From Bifidobacterium margollesii (GTDB taxonomy: Bacteria; Actinomycetota; Actinomycetes; Actinomycetales; Bifidobacteriaceae), in contig NZ_NMWU01000005.1 of NCBI RefSeq assembly GCF_002860355.1, positions 62,085 through 126,084 on the forward strand: 64,000 nt of DNA, read 5' to 3'. The notes beneath the pieces are model-generated. The model did not search any database, was not told the origin of the DNA, and saw only the letters and a program-made list of their open reading frames with translations. The stretch's first letter is position 1, and every line of letters starts with the position of its first letter. The position numbers and the translations under genes were made by a program. Positions 30,559 to 38,419 of the stretch are shown piece by piece.

Positions 30559-30630
30559 CAGCCGGCGCGAGTCCTGAGTGAGTACGAACGGGGACAAAAC
30601 GAACGGATGCGAACGGATACAATATGTGCC

Positions 30631-31980
30631 GTGGAAGTCAGCCCCGAAACCCGTGAATTCATTCGTATGCACCGCACCGATGACGTGCGCGATCTGGCCC
30701 TGCACGCCAAGGCCGGCGACGGCGTCGATCTGCCGACCGCATTGGAGCAGATCGACGGATGGCAGCGGGCGCGGGTCAAACTGCCCGATTGGGCGGACCG
30801 CGACGGCATCATCTATCCGCCGCACATCTCGATGGAACAGTGCTCCTCGCAGACGACGGCGCTGTACAAGGCCTCCGTGGCGCGGCGGCTGATGGACACG
30901 ACGACCGATACCCACGCCGACACCGGCCCCGCAACCGGCAACGCCGCCGTACCCGCAACCACGCTCATCGATCTGACCGGCGGATTCGGCGTGGACTTCT
31001 CGTATATGGCCCGGTCGTTCTCCCACGGCGTCTACGTGGAGCGGCAGGCGAATCTGTGCCGGATCGCCGAGCACAACATGGCGGCGCTGGGATTGGAAAA
31101 CGTCACGATCGTCAACGCCGATGCCGAATCGTATCTGGACGATACGTCGATGGCCGAGCCAAACGCCACAGCAGAGCCAAACGCCTCGGCGGCACCGAAC
31201 GCCACTACGACCCCGGGCTCCACGCTGATCTTCCTTGATCCGGCCCGGCGTGACGCGCACGGCTCGCGCACCTATGCGATCGCCGACTGCGCACCCGACG
31301 TGATCTCGCTGGAATCCCGGCTGCTGGATCGCGCGGCTACCGCGATGGTCAAGCTCTCCCCGATGCTCGACTGGCACAAGGCCATACAGGACCTGGGCGG
31401 ACCGGGAATCGTGCGCGAGGTGCACATCGTTTCGGCCGGCAACGAATGCAAGGAGCTGCTGATCGTGCTGCAGCGGTCCGTATCGGAGCAGGCCGGCATC
31501 CGTATGTATTGCGTCAACGACGGCGACGTGATCGACTATACGATCGGCGAAACAGAGGGGAATGACGTCGATCAGACCAACGACGTCGACACGGGCGCTC
31601 CGGCGGATTGCCGATACGTCTACGAGCCGAACGCCTCGATCATGAAAGCGGGATGCTTCCCGCTGATCGAACGGCGATACGGGGTGCGGCGGATCGGCCC
31701 GAACAGTCACCTGTTCGTCTCGGCAGACCCCGTGGACGGTTTTCCCGGCCGCGGATTCGCCATCATCGGCACGACCGGCATGAACAAGCGCGAACTCAGG
31801 GCCGCGCTGGCCGACATCACGCATGCGAACATCACCGTTCGCAACTTCCCGATGCCGGTGGCTGCGCTGCGCAGGAAGCTCAGGGTCAAGGACGGCGGCG
31901 ACATCACGATCTTCGCCACCACCACGGCCGAGGGACGCCACATCCTGCTGATCGCCAAACGAATCACCTCATCCGACTAG
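30631..31980 (+). CDS. SAM-dependent methyltransferase with THUMP-like C-terminal domain
   Basis: A Rossmann-fold methyltransferase, probably acting on RNA. The SAM motif is LIDLTGGFGVDFSYMA and the putative catalytic motif is FLDPARRDAHG (a DPPR-like loop). The C-terminal third (ECKELLIVLQ onward, with ADITHANITVRNFPM) resembles the THUMP-like domain of this family. A GTG start at 30631 is preferred: TACAAT lies seven bases upstream, suggesting a leaderless message. An in-frame ATG at 30607 is the alternative. A variable insert (residues about 165-200) holds near-perfect repeats of AEPNAT/ASAAPNAT. Confidence 0.8.
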   Translation: MEVSPETREFIRMHRTDDVRDLALHAKAGDGVDLPTALEQIDGWQRARVKLPDWADRDGIIYPPHISMEQCSSQTTALYKASVARRLMDTTTDTHADTGPATGNAAVPATTLIDLTGGFGVDFSYMARSFSHGVYVERQANLCRIAEHNMAALGLENVTIVNADAESYLDDTSMAEPNATAEPNASAAPNATTTPGSTLIFLDPARRDAHGSRTYAIADCAPDVISLESRLLDRAATAMVKLSPMLDWHKAIQDLGGPGIVREVHIVSAGNECKELLIVLQRSVSEQAGIRMYCVNDGDVIDYTIGETEGNDVDQTNDVDTGAPADCRYVYEPNASIMKAGCFPLIERRYGVRRIGPNSHLFVSADPVDGFPGRGFAIIGTTGMNKRELRAALADITHANITVRNFPMPVAALRRKLRVKDGGDITIFATTTAEGRHILLIAKRITSSD

Positions 31981-32003
31981 CTCCGCCGGGCACCACATTC
32001 ATA

Positions 32004-32075
32004 GCTTCCCCTCGGGGGAAGCTGGCAGCCGAAGGCTGACTGATGAGGGGGACACGGGCGAAGCACGAACCACAC
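32004..32075. repeat. Mosaic hairpin repeat M2
   Basis: AGCTTCCCCTCGGGGGAAGCT is followed by GGCAGCCGAAGGCTGACTGATGAGG and CGGGCGAAGCACGAACC. It shares the CTTCCCC hairpin and the GATGAGG tail with the other mosaics and fills most of the gap between the methyltransferase and aminotransferase genes. Confidence 0.8.
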
Positions 32076-32187
32076 CGGCTCACTTCTCCGCGTCATGGTA
32101 AAACGGCAATCATCGGCCTGCCCGCACGCCACGACAATGAAACGACGACCGACAGGCGAACAGCAGTACACAGAACAGGAGCACGAG

Positions 32188-33378
32188 ATGATCAACGAGG
32201 ATTACAAGGCGATGCTTGGCGGCAAGTCCGTCATCCGCGAGCTCAGCGAATACGCCACCGCACGCGGCAAGGAGATCGGCTACGAGAACGTGTTCGACTA
32301 CAGTCTCGGCAATCCCTCCGTTCCGGCTCCCTCCGCGTTCACCCACGCGATGGTGGATCTGTACGAGCACGGCGACCCGGTGTCCATTCACGGCTACTCC
32401 CCCTCGCTGGGCATCCCCGAAGTGAAGGATGCGATCGCCGAATCGCTCAACACCCGCTTCGGCATGACCTACACCGGCAATCACATCTTCCCCACCACGG
32501 GAGCGGCCGGCGCCCTCGCCCACGCCATGCGTGCGGTGACCAAGCCGGGCGACGAGATCATCACGTTCGCACCGTACTTCCCCGAATACCAGCCGTACGT
32601 GAACGGCACCGGCGCAAAACTGACCATCGTTCCCGCCGATCTCGATAACTTCCAGATCAATTTCGAGGCCTTCGAAGCCGCCCTCAATCCGAATGTGCAG
32701 GCAGTGCTGATCAACACGCCGAACAACCCCTCCGGCGCAGTCTACTCCGCCGAAACCCTGCGACGTCTGGCCGACGTGCTGCGCGACAAGCAGCGCGAAT
32801 ACGGCCACGACATCTTCCTGATCAGCGACGAACCGTACCGCGAGATCGTGTTCGACGGCGGCAAGCAGGCGTATCCGGCGAAGTTCTACGACAACACGCT
32901 CACCTGCTATTCGTGGTCGAAGTCGCTGAGTCTGCCCGGCGAGCGCATCGGCTACGTGGCGGTGAACCCCGCGGCCACGGACGCCGATCTGCTCGTGCCG
33001 ATGATGGGGCAGATCAGCCGCGGTACCGGCCACAACTGTCCGCCAAGCTCCATTCAGCGGGGCGTGGCCAAGGTGCTCGGCGAGACCAGTGATCTTTCGG
33101 TGTACGAGACGAACATGAACCTGCTGTACGACGCGCTCACCGGCATCGGGTTCGACGTGGTGCGCCCCGGCGGCACGTTCTACATCTTCCCGAAGGCGCT
33201 GGAGGCCGATGCCAACGCCTTCTGCATGAAGGCCAAGCAGTACGATCTGATTCTGGTGCCGTCCAACAGCTTCGGCGTTGAAGGCTACTTCCGCATGGCC
33301 TACTGCATCGACACCGACAAGGTGAAGCGGTCGATTCCCGCGTTGGAGCGCTTCGCCCGCGAGGAATACGGCCTGTAA
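32188..33378 (+). CDS. PLP-dependent aminotransferase, class I/II
   Basis: A 396-residue fold-type I aminotransferase. The cofactor site shows TTGAAGALAHAMRA, NTPNNPSG, ISDEPYREIVF and the Schiff-base Lys in SWSKSLSLPGERIGY (about residue 243). The C-terminal Arg binding the substrate carboxylate is in FRMAYC. The overall pattern is that of AspC/AlaT-like enzymes. The ATG at 32188 follows CAGGAG; longer in-frame starts enter the mosaic repeat. Substrate not determinable. A hairpin terminator follows. Confidence 0.9.
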   Translation: MINEDYKAMLGGKSVIRELSEYATARGKEIGYENVFDYSLGNPSVPAPSAFTHAMVDLYEHGDPVSIHGYSPSLGIPEVKDAIAESLNTRFGMTYTGNHIFPTTGAAGALAHAMRAVTKPGDEIITFAPYFPEYQPYVNGTGAKLTIVPADLDNFQINFEAFEAALNPNVQAVLINTPNNPSGAVYSAETLRRLADVLRDKQREYGHDIFLISDEPYREIVFDGGKQAYPAKFYDNTLTCYSWSKSLSLPGERIGYVAVNPAATDADLLVPMMGQISRGTGHNCPPSSIQRGVAKVLGETSDLSVYETNMNLLYDALTGIGFDVVRPGGTFYIFPKALEADANAFCMKAKQYDLILVPSNSFGVEGYFRMAYCIDTDKVKRSIPALERFAREEYGL

Positions 33379-33439
33379 CCATACGGGAAGACCGAGCGCT
33401 TCCAGCAGCCATTCAGAAAACCTCCAAGGTTTCCGTCGG

Positions 33440-33469
33440 GAAGCCGCAGGCAATATTGTCTGCGGCTTC
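33440..33469 (+). terminator. Terminator after the aminotransferase gene
   Basis: Perfect 10-bp stem GAAGCCGCAG/CTGCGGCTTC with a 10-nt loop. A T-run (CCCCTTTCGTTTT) follows. Confidence 0.75.
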
Positions 33470-33540
33470 AGTGCCCCTTTCGTTTTCGGTCGTTGAATGA
33501 CAATCAGCGAACACAAATCAACGAAACGAAAGAGGCCATC

Positions 33541-34404
33541 ATGCAGCCACAGAATCCGGCAAACAGCAACACCGGCGAAAACCCCGAAATCAACGCCACC
33601 CAGCCCGGGAAAACCACGCAATCCGCCGCGGGTACTCAGTCCAGCACAGCCGCTCAGCCCAGCACAGCCGTTCAATCCGCCGCAACCGTCGAAAGCGCTC
33701 AAACCTCGTCAGCCGTCGCACAGGGCAGGCTCGTCGATCAGCCTGCGGATGGCGAGCGAACCGAGATCCACCCGCAGAACCCCGGATATCGGCAACACCC
33801 TGATTACCCACAGAACCCTGATTACCGGCAGAATCCCGATTACCGGCAGAATCCCGATTACCGGCAAACCACTGACTACCAGCAGAACTTCGACTACCAG
33901 CAGAATCCGTACGTCCAAAACGCGGCTACGAATCCCGATCCCTGCGCCGGCGAAACACCCACTTCCACCACTCCGTTACTGCACCCACAGCCCCAGCAGA
34001 CGACCGGCACGAAGAAATCCTCACGATCCAGGAATTCCAACCTCGGCGGACTCAGGGGAAAGACGCTGGCCATCGTGGCCGGAGTATCGCTGGTATGCGG
34101 TCTGATCGGAGGCGTCGGCGGAGCGGCGATCGTCACCGCGATCGCGGACCATGATCGCAATACGTCTCAGATGCAGATGATGCCCAACGGCAACGGACAA
34201 TTCCGCAACGGCCAGCGCGGATTCGGCAGCATGAACGGCTCGGACAACAGTGGGACCGGCAACAGTGATTCCGGTAGCAGTGATTCCGATAACAGCAGTA
34301 ATTCCAACGGTTCCAACGGATCATCCGATTCCGGCAGTTCGTCCACCGAAGGCAGTTCGTCCGGCTTCCTCACCGAATCCGACGGCTCGCTTATCCAGTC
34401 GTGA
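33541..34404 (+). CDS. Gln/Pro-rich, repeat-bearing single-span membrane protein
   Basis: A 287-residue protein; the ATG at 33541 follows GAGG, while a TTG 16 codons upstream is less likely. The N-terminal half is disordered, rich in Gln, Thr, Ser and Pro, and holds tandem NPDYRQ hexapeptides (about residues 90-125, from an 18-bp DNA repeat). One membrane helix follows a basic stretch (KKSSRSRN, then LAIVAGVSLVCGLIGGVGGA, about 180-205). The C-terminal 80 residues, presumably outside, are Gly/Ser/Asn/Asp-rich. The layout resembles the N-terminal part of secreted HtrA-like proteases, but no protease domain follows. Function unknown. Confidence 0.65.
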   Translation: MQPQNPANSNTGENPEINATQPGKTTQSAAGTQSSTAAQPSTAVQSAATVESAQTSSAVAQGRLVDQPADGERTEIHPQNPGYRQHPDYPQNPDYRQNPDYRQNPDYRQTTDYQQNFDYQQNPYVQNAATNPDPCAGETPTSTTPLLHPQPQQTTGTKKSSRSRNSNLGGLRGKTLAIVAGVSLVCGLIGGVGGAAIVTAIADHDRNTSQMQMMPNGNGQFRNGQRGFGSMNGSDNSGTGNSDSGSSDSDNSSNSNGSNGSSDSGSSSTEGSSSGFLTESDGSLIQS

Positions 34405-34465
34405 CAGTCCCGACAGTCGTGACAGTCCCGACAGTTCTGGCAGTCCCGACAGTCCCGACAGTCCC
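34403..34465. repeat. Seven 9-bp tandem units, GACAGTCCC
   Basis: Seven units of GACAGTCCC or close variants begin at the stop codon of the preceding gene. The first unit contains that stop (TGACAG), so unit gain or loss would not lengthen the protein. Confidence 0.85.
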
Positions 34466-34501
34466 GCATAATCCTGACCACCCCGATCGACTCCGACCGG
34501 C

Positions 34502-34618
34502 GTCACACGGTACAGGTCGCGTCACGCGGTGCAGGTATACCATGTGACGCACTCTCCAAAAGGTTGGAATTTCAACGATCTGACGATCACGTCACCCGGT
34601 GCAGGTATACCCCGTGAC
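34502..34618 (+). repeat. Symmetric GTCAC/GTGAC array 3
   Basis: GTCAC at 34502 and 34521 (19-bp step). Palindromes are at 34521-34548 and 34591-34618 around a 40-bp core (34551-34590) with TTTCAACGATC. It lies between convergent genes. Confidence 0.9.
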
Positions 34619-34629
34619 GTCTCCCGGCG

Positions 34630-35457
34630 TCACTTCCGCACGGTCGCCAGATCCTCCACGGTTCCGCCCCACGCCTTCTGCAGTTTCTGCGCCGGCTGCT
34701 TCTTGCCGACGATCACCCATTTCGTGCCGGTGAGCGTGGCCCAGTCGGAACCGGCCGCCTCACCGGAATGGGTCTCCAACAGCTCCAACGCCTTGCTCTG
34801 CAGCGGCGCCTTGTACATCGCCACAACGGACTTGCTGTCGAAGGTGGCGTACGCGGTACGGGTGCCGACGCAGAGTTCGATGCTCTTCACGCCCGGATAG
34901 TTGCTCGCGTCCGCTGGCGTCCAACCTCCGGGGCATGCCCCGTACGCGGATTCCACGCCCTTGCGCATCGCGGCGGCATCGGTCACCGGAGCCTCATCGC
35001 GTACCGGCTTGGTCACCAGACCGTCGGAGAACATCGTGTTCACGGCCAGTCCGCATCCGGAGAACAGCAGCGACAACACCACGGCGAACACGCCCCACAC
35101 CGTGGATCGGGTTCGCCCGCCGAAGGCCTTGGCACGTAGCCGCGCCCCGATGATCAGGATGATCGTCGTCACGATCATCACGCCCGATGCGATCAGCAGA
35201 CCGTCCAGCGACAGATCCTTGATCACCGGCACCGATTCCGGGGCGATGGCACGAGCGGCCACCGCGCACGCGACCGCCACCGAGATCAGTCCGCAGATCG
35301 CGCACAGCTTGCCCCATGCGCCCGAGGCGGAGCCCCCGTTCACCCCGTAATCTCCGCGACGCCCATCACGACGCCCATCGTTGCGGTCGGCCCGACGATC
35401 ATGCCTCCGAGACGATTTGCGATACTCCCCTACGTGATATGTACTGGTATGCGCCAT
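34630..35457 (-). CDS. Membrane protein of unknown function
   Basis: A 275-residue protein. The start at MAHTSTYHVGEY is chosen because GAGGGAG lies six bases upstream. A basic cytoplasmic N-terminus with repeated RRADRNDGRRDGRRGD precedes three membrane helices (about 50-75, 85-105 and 118-140). The extracytoplasmic C-terminal domain has CPGGWTPADASNYPGVKSIELCVG, with two cysteines that could pair, and WVIVGKKQPAQKLQKAWGG. I do not recognise the family. It is divergent from the YhgE operon and shares a palindrome-bearing intergenic region with it. Confidence 0.65.
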   Translation of the reverse strand: MAHTSTYHVGEYRKSSRRHDRRADRNDGRRDGRRGDYGVNGGSASGAWGKLCAICGLISVAVACAVAARAIAPESVPVIKDLSLDGLLIASGVMIVTTIILIIGARLRAKAFGGRTRSTVWGVFAVVLSLLFSGCGLAVNTMFSDGLVTKPVRDEAPVTDAAAMRKGVESAYGACPGGWTPADASNYPGVKSIELCVGTRTAYATFDSKSVVAMYKAPLQSKALELLETHSGEAAGSDWATLTGTKWVIVGKKQPAQKLQKAWGGTVEDLATVRK

Positions 35458-35553
35458 CTTCATCTCCCTCGCATCGTCATGGCGACCGACATCCCTTTTC
35501 AGTCTAGGCCGCATAATCGCCGCCGCGATAGCCCTCAGGTATGATCCGGGTGG

Positions 35554-35593
35554 CACTACGGCCGATGTAGCGCTACGGTAATCGTAGTGCTAC
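35554..35593. promoter_or_regulatory. Nested palindromes between divergent membrane-protein operons
   Basis: GTAGCGCTAC (35567, perfect palindrome) and GTAGTGCTAC (35584, one mismatch) lie 17 bp apart, inside a wider inverted repeat CACTACG/CGTAGTG. Its position between the 35457 (minus) and 35756 (plus) starts suits an operator, plausibly for the TetR protein encoded at the end of the plus-strand operon. Confidence 0.45.
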
Positions 35594-35755
35594 TATGGTC
35601 GTTGCCATTCGGCGATCGTCCGCGAACATCCATATCGATCAGTTCGCCGGATCGCCGCAATCCGATGACACCGGAGACTCCGTCAAACCCGGAGACTCCG
35701 TCGAATACGGAGCATCCCGGCCGATCGGAAATCCAGCAAACCGAGGGGGAACGAT

Positions 35756-38419
35756 ATGCGGAACGTCCTGCGCGTGGTGCGCCGTGATCTGCTGCGCCTG
35801 CTGCGCGTACCGGCCGCGTGGGTGATCTGCGCCGGCCTGATCGTCATCCCCTCGCTGTACGCATGGTTCAACATCGTGGGCTTCTGGGACCCGTACGGCA
35901 ACACGTCGAAGATTCAGGTGGCGGTGGCGAACGAGGACGCCGGCGCCAGCAACGATGTGCTCGGCGACATCAACCTCGGCGATCAGATCGAAGCCAGCAT
36001 CAAGGAGAACCATGATCTCGGCTGGCATTTCGTCACCAGCGAGCAGGCGCTCGACGAGGTGAAATCCGGCAAAAGCTATGCCGCGTTCATCATCCCGAAG
36101 GACTTCAGCAGCGATCTGACCACGCTGCTCACCGGCGACTTCCGCCAGCCGAAGCTGATCTACTACGCGAACGAGAAGGCCAACGCCATCGCCCCGAAGA
36201 TCACCGACATCGGCTCCGGCACACTCGACCGACAGATCAACAGCACCTTCGTCTCCACGGTGAGCGAGGTGGCGGCCACCACGCTCAACAAGGAGATGGG
36301 CGCGGCCGAAGGCAAGATCACCAGTCATAGGAACAACGTCTCCTCGGAACTCAACGGCGCGATCGGCAAGATCCGCAAGGCCCGCGGATCCATCGCCGAA
36401 CTGAACGGCACGGTGTCGGACGCGAAACGCAAAACCGCCGACGCGAAGACCTCGCTCGATCAGGTGCGCGCGCAGACCGATCTGCTGACGGCGAGTCTGA
36501 AGACCACGTCCGGTCTGCTGAACTCCACGCAGACCTCGATGACCCGATTCTCCACGTCGATGTCCGGCACGCTCGACACCGGCACCGGACTGCTCTCCCA
36601 GGCGTCGAACAAGGCGAACGCCTCGGTGGGCAAGGCCTCCGGAACCATTGCGGGCGCGCAGGGCAAGGTCGACGCGGCGATCAGCACCGGCGAGGCGATC
36701 ACCGCACGCAACGACGAGATCATCGGCGAGCTGCGACGGGCGGCCACCGCCATTCCCGCGGATACCGCGGCCGGCCATGCGTTGAAGCACCAGCTGCAGG
36801 CCGTGATCGACGGCGATCAGTCCACCGGGCAGATCGGTCTGGCGGCCCGCAACGAAACCACCAAGCAGACGTTGAAGAACCTCGGCCAGCTGAGCACCGA
36901 CACCGGCAACACCGCCGACGCGGTGGCGAACGCCACCGGCGCGATCAACACCGCCACGCAGCACACCATCGACACGGCGAACGGCTACCGCAACACGCTA
37001 GGCGGCACCACGCTGCCGCAGATCAACGGCGGACTGGCCGGATTGAGCTCCACGGCGAGCACGCTGAGCGCCACGATCAGCAATCAGCGGCATCTGATCG
37101 ACCAGACCGGCACGATTCTCGATCAGCTCGACTCCACGCTCGACACCACCGGCAAGGCGCTGAAGTCCACCGACTCCACGCTGGCGAACATGCAGAAGGA
37201 TCTGGAGACGGCCCGCACCGACGTGTCGGCGCTCACCACCTCCGACGTGCTCGGCGATCTTATCGGCACCGACGGCAAGCTCGACGCCGATAAGATCTCG
37301 GAGTTCATGCTCTCCCCCACCACCCTGAAGACGGAGACGCTGTATCCGGTCAATTCGTACGGCTCCGGCATGGCCCCCCTGTTCACCGATCTGTCGCTAT
37401 GGGTGGGCGCGTTCGTGCTGATGGTGATCATGCGGCTTGAGACCGACGACGAGGGCATCGAGGGGCTGACCGTCACGCAGCGGTACATGGGACGCTGGCT
37501 GCTGCTGGCGATGATGGCCACATTGCAGGCCATCGTCTGCTGCATCGGCAATTTCGTGATCGGCGTGCAGGCGGCGAACGCGTGGGCGTTCGTGGGCACG
37601 GCCGTCATCACCTCGCTCACCTACCTGAGCATCACCTACGCGCTGTCGGTCACGTTCCAGCATGTGGGCAAGGGGTTATGCGTGGTGCTGGTGATCGTGC
37701 AGATCCCCGGCGCCTCCGGACTGTACCCAATTGAGATGATGCCGGGGTTCTTCCGCCATCTCTACCCGTTCTTCCCGTTCACCTATTCGATCGACGCGCT
37801 GCGCGAGACGATCGGCGGCTTCTACGACGGCCACTGGTTCCAGTATGTGGGCAAGCTGCTGCTGTTCGTGGCGGCCAGCTTCGCGCTCGGTCTGATCGCC
37901 CGGCCGTACCTGACGAATCTCAACCGTCTGTTCGCCCGGGAGATCGCCGAAAGCGACATCATCGTCGGCGAACAGGCGGAGATCCCGTACCGCGAATACC
38001 GGTTCTCGCAGGCCATCCGCATGCTCGCCGACCGCGACGAATACCGTGCGCAGATTCGCCGGCGTGCCATCCGGTTCGCGCGCCGATACCCCCGTCTGCG
38101 CGTCGGCGCCCTGATCGCCGGATTCGTGGTGCCGGCAGTTCTGGCGGTGGTGTTCTCGGTGAGCCCGTACTTCCGCGACGCCAGCCGCAAGGTGATCATC
38201 CTCGGGGCATGGACCCTGTGGATCCTGATCATTCTGGGCTTCCTGATCGCCATCGAATACATTCGCGACAACATCGAACGCCAGCTGCTGCTGAGCTCGA
38301 TGAAGGATGATGAGGTGCGTTCGATGTTCTCGTTCTCCATGCGCGACAAGCTGCTCAAGGTCCGCATCCCCTCGCTGCCCTCATTCGGGCGCAAACCGGA
38401 AGGAAAGCATTCGGCATGA
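35756..38419 (+). CDS. YhgE/Pip-family membrane protein 1
   Basis: An 887-residue YhgE/Pip (phage infection protein) family member. An N-terminal membrane helix (VICAGLIVIPSLYAWFNIVG) precedes the family signature FWDPYGNT...VAVANEDAGA. A long extracellular coiled-coil region (about 170-520) rich in Ala, Thr, Ser and Lys follows, then a C-terminal ABC-2-like bundle (about 545-715) and two further helices near the C-terminus. Relatives act as phage receptors or WXG100/LXG-type secretion partners. It overlaps the next gene by four bases (ATGA). Confidence 0.8.
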   Translation: MRNVLRVVRRDLLRLLRVPAAWVICAGLIVIPSLYAWFNIVGFWDPYGNTSKIQVAVANEDAGASNDVLGDINLGDQIEASIKENHDLGWHFVTSEQALDEVKSGKSYAAFIIPKDFSSDLTTLLTGDFRQPKLIYYANEKANAIAPKITDIGSGTLDRQINSTFVSTVSEVAATTLNKEMGAAEGKITSHRNNVSSELNGAIGKIRKARGSIAELNGTVSDAKRKTADAKTSLDQVRAQTDLLTASLKTTSGLLNSTQTSMTRFSTSMSGTLDTGTGLLSQASNKANASVGKASGTIAGAQGKVDAAISTGEAITARNDEIIGELRRAATAIPADTAAGHALKHQLQAVIDGDQSTGQIGLAARNETTKQTLKNLGQLSTDTGNTADAVANATGAINTATQHTIDTANGYRNTLGGTTLPQINGGLAGLSSTASTLSATISNQRHLIDQTGTILDQLDSTLDTTGKALKSTDSTLANMQKDLETARTDVSALTTSDVLGDLIGTDGKLDADKISEFMLSPTTLKTETLYPVNSYGSGMAPLFTDLSLWVGAFVLMVIMRLETDDEGIEGLTVTQRYMGRWLLLAMMATLQAIVCCIGNFVIGVQAANAWAFVGTAVITSLTYLSITYALSVTFQHVGKGLCVVLVIVQIPGASGLYPIEMMPGFFRHLYPFFPFTYSIDALRETIGGFYDGHWFQYVGKLLLFVAASFALGLIARPYLTNLNRLFAREIAESDIIVGEQAEIPYREYRFSQAIRMLADRDEYRAQIRRRAIRFARRYPRLRVGALIAGFVVPAVLAVVFSVSPYFRDASRKVIILGAWTLWILIILGFLIAIEYIRDNIERQLLLSSMKDDEVRSMFSFSMRDKLLKVRIPSLPSFGRKPEGKHSA

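Noticed and set aside
32044-32075. CTGATGAGG followed by GCGAAGC in several mosaic repeats looked like a hammerhead ribozyme core (CUGAUGA...GAAA).
   Set aside because: The conserved GAAA, stem III and cleavage UH are missing, and in many copies the core reads CGGATGAGG. It is part of the mosaic repeat.
34167-34481. A minus-strand ORF rich in RDC triplets that looked like a Cys-repeat peptide.
   Set aside because: It is the reverse reading of the GACAGTCCC tandem repeat and lies opposite a better-supported gene.
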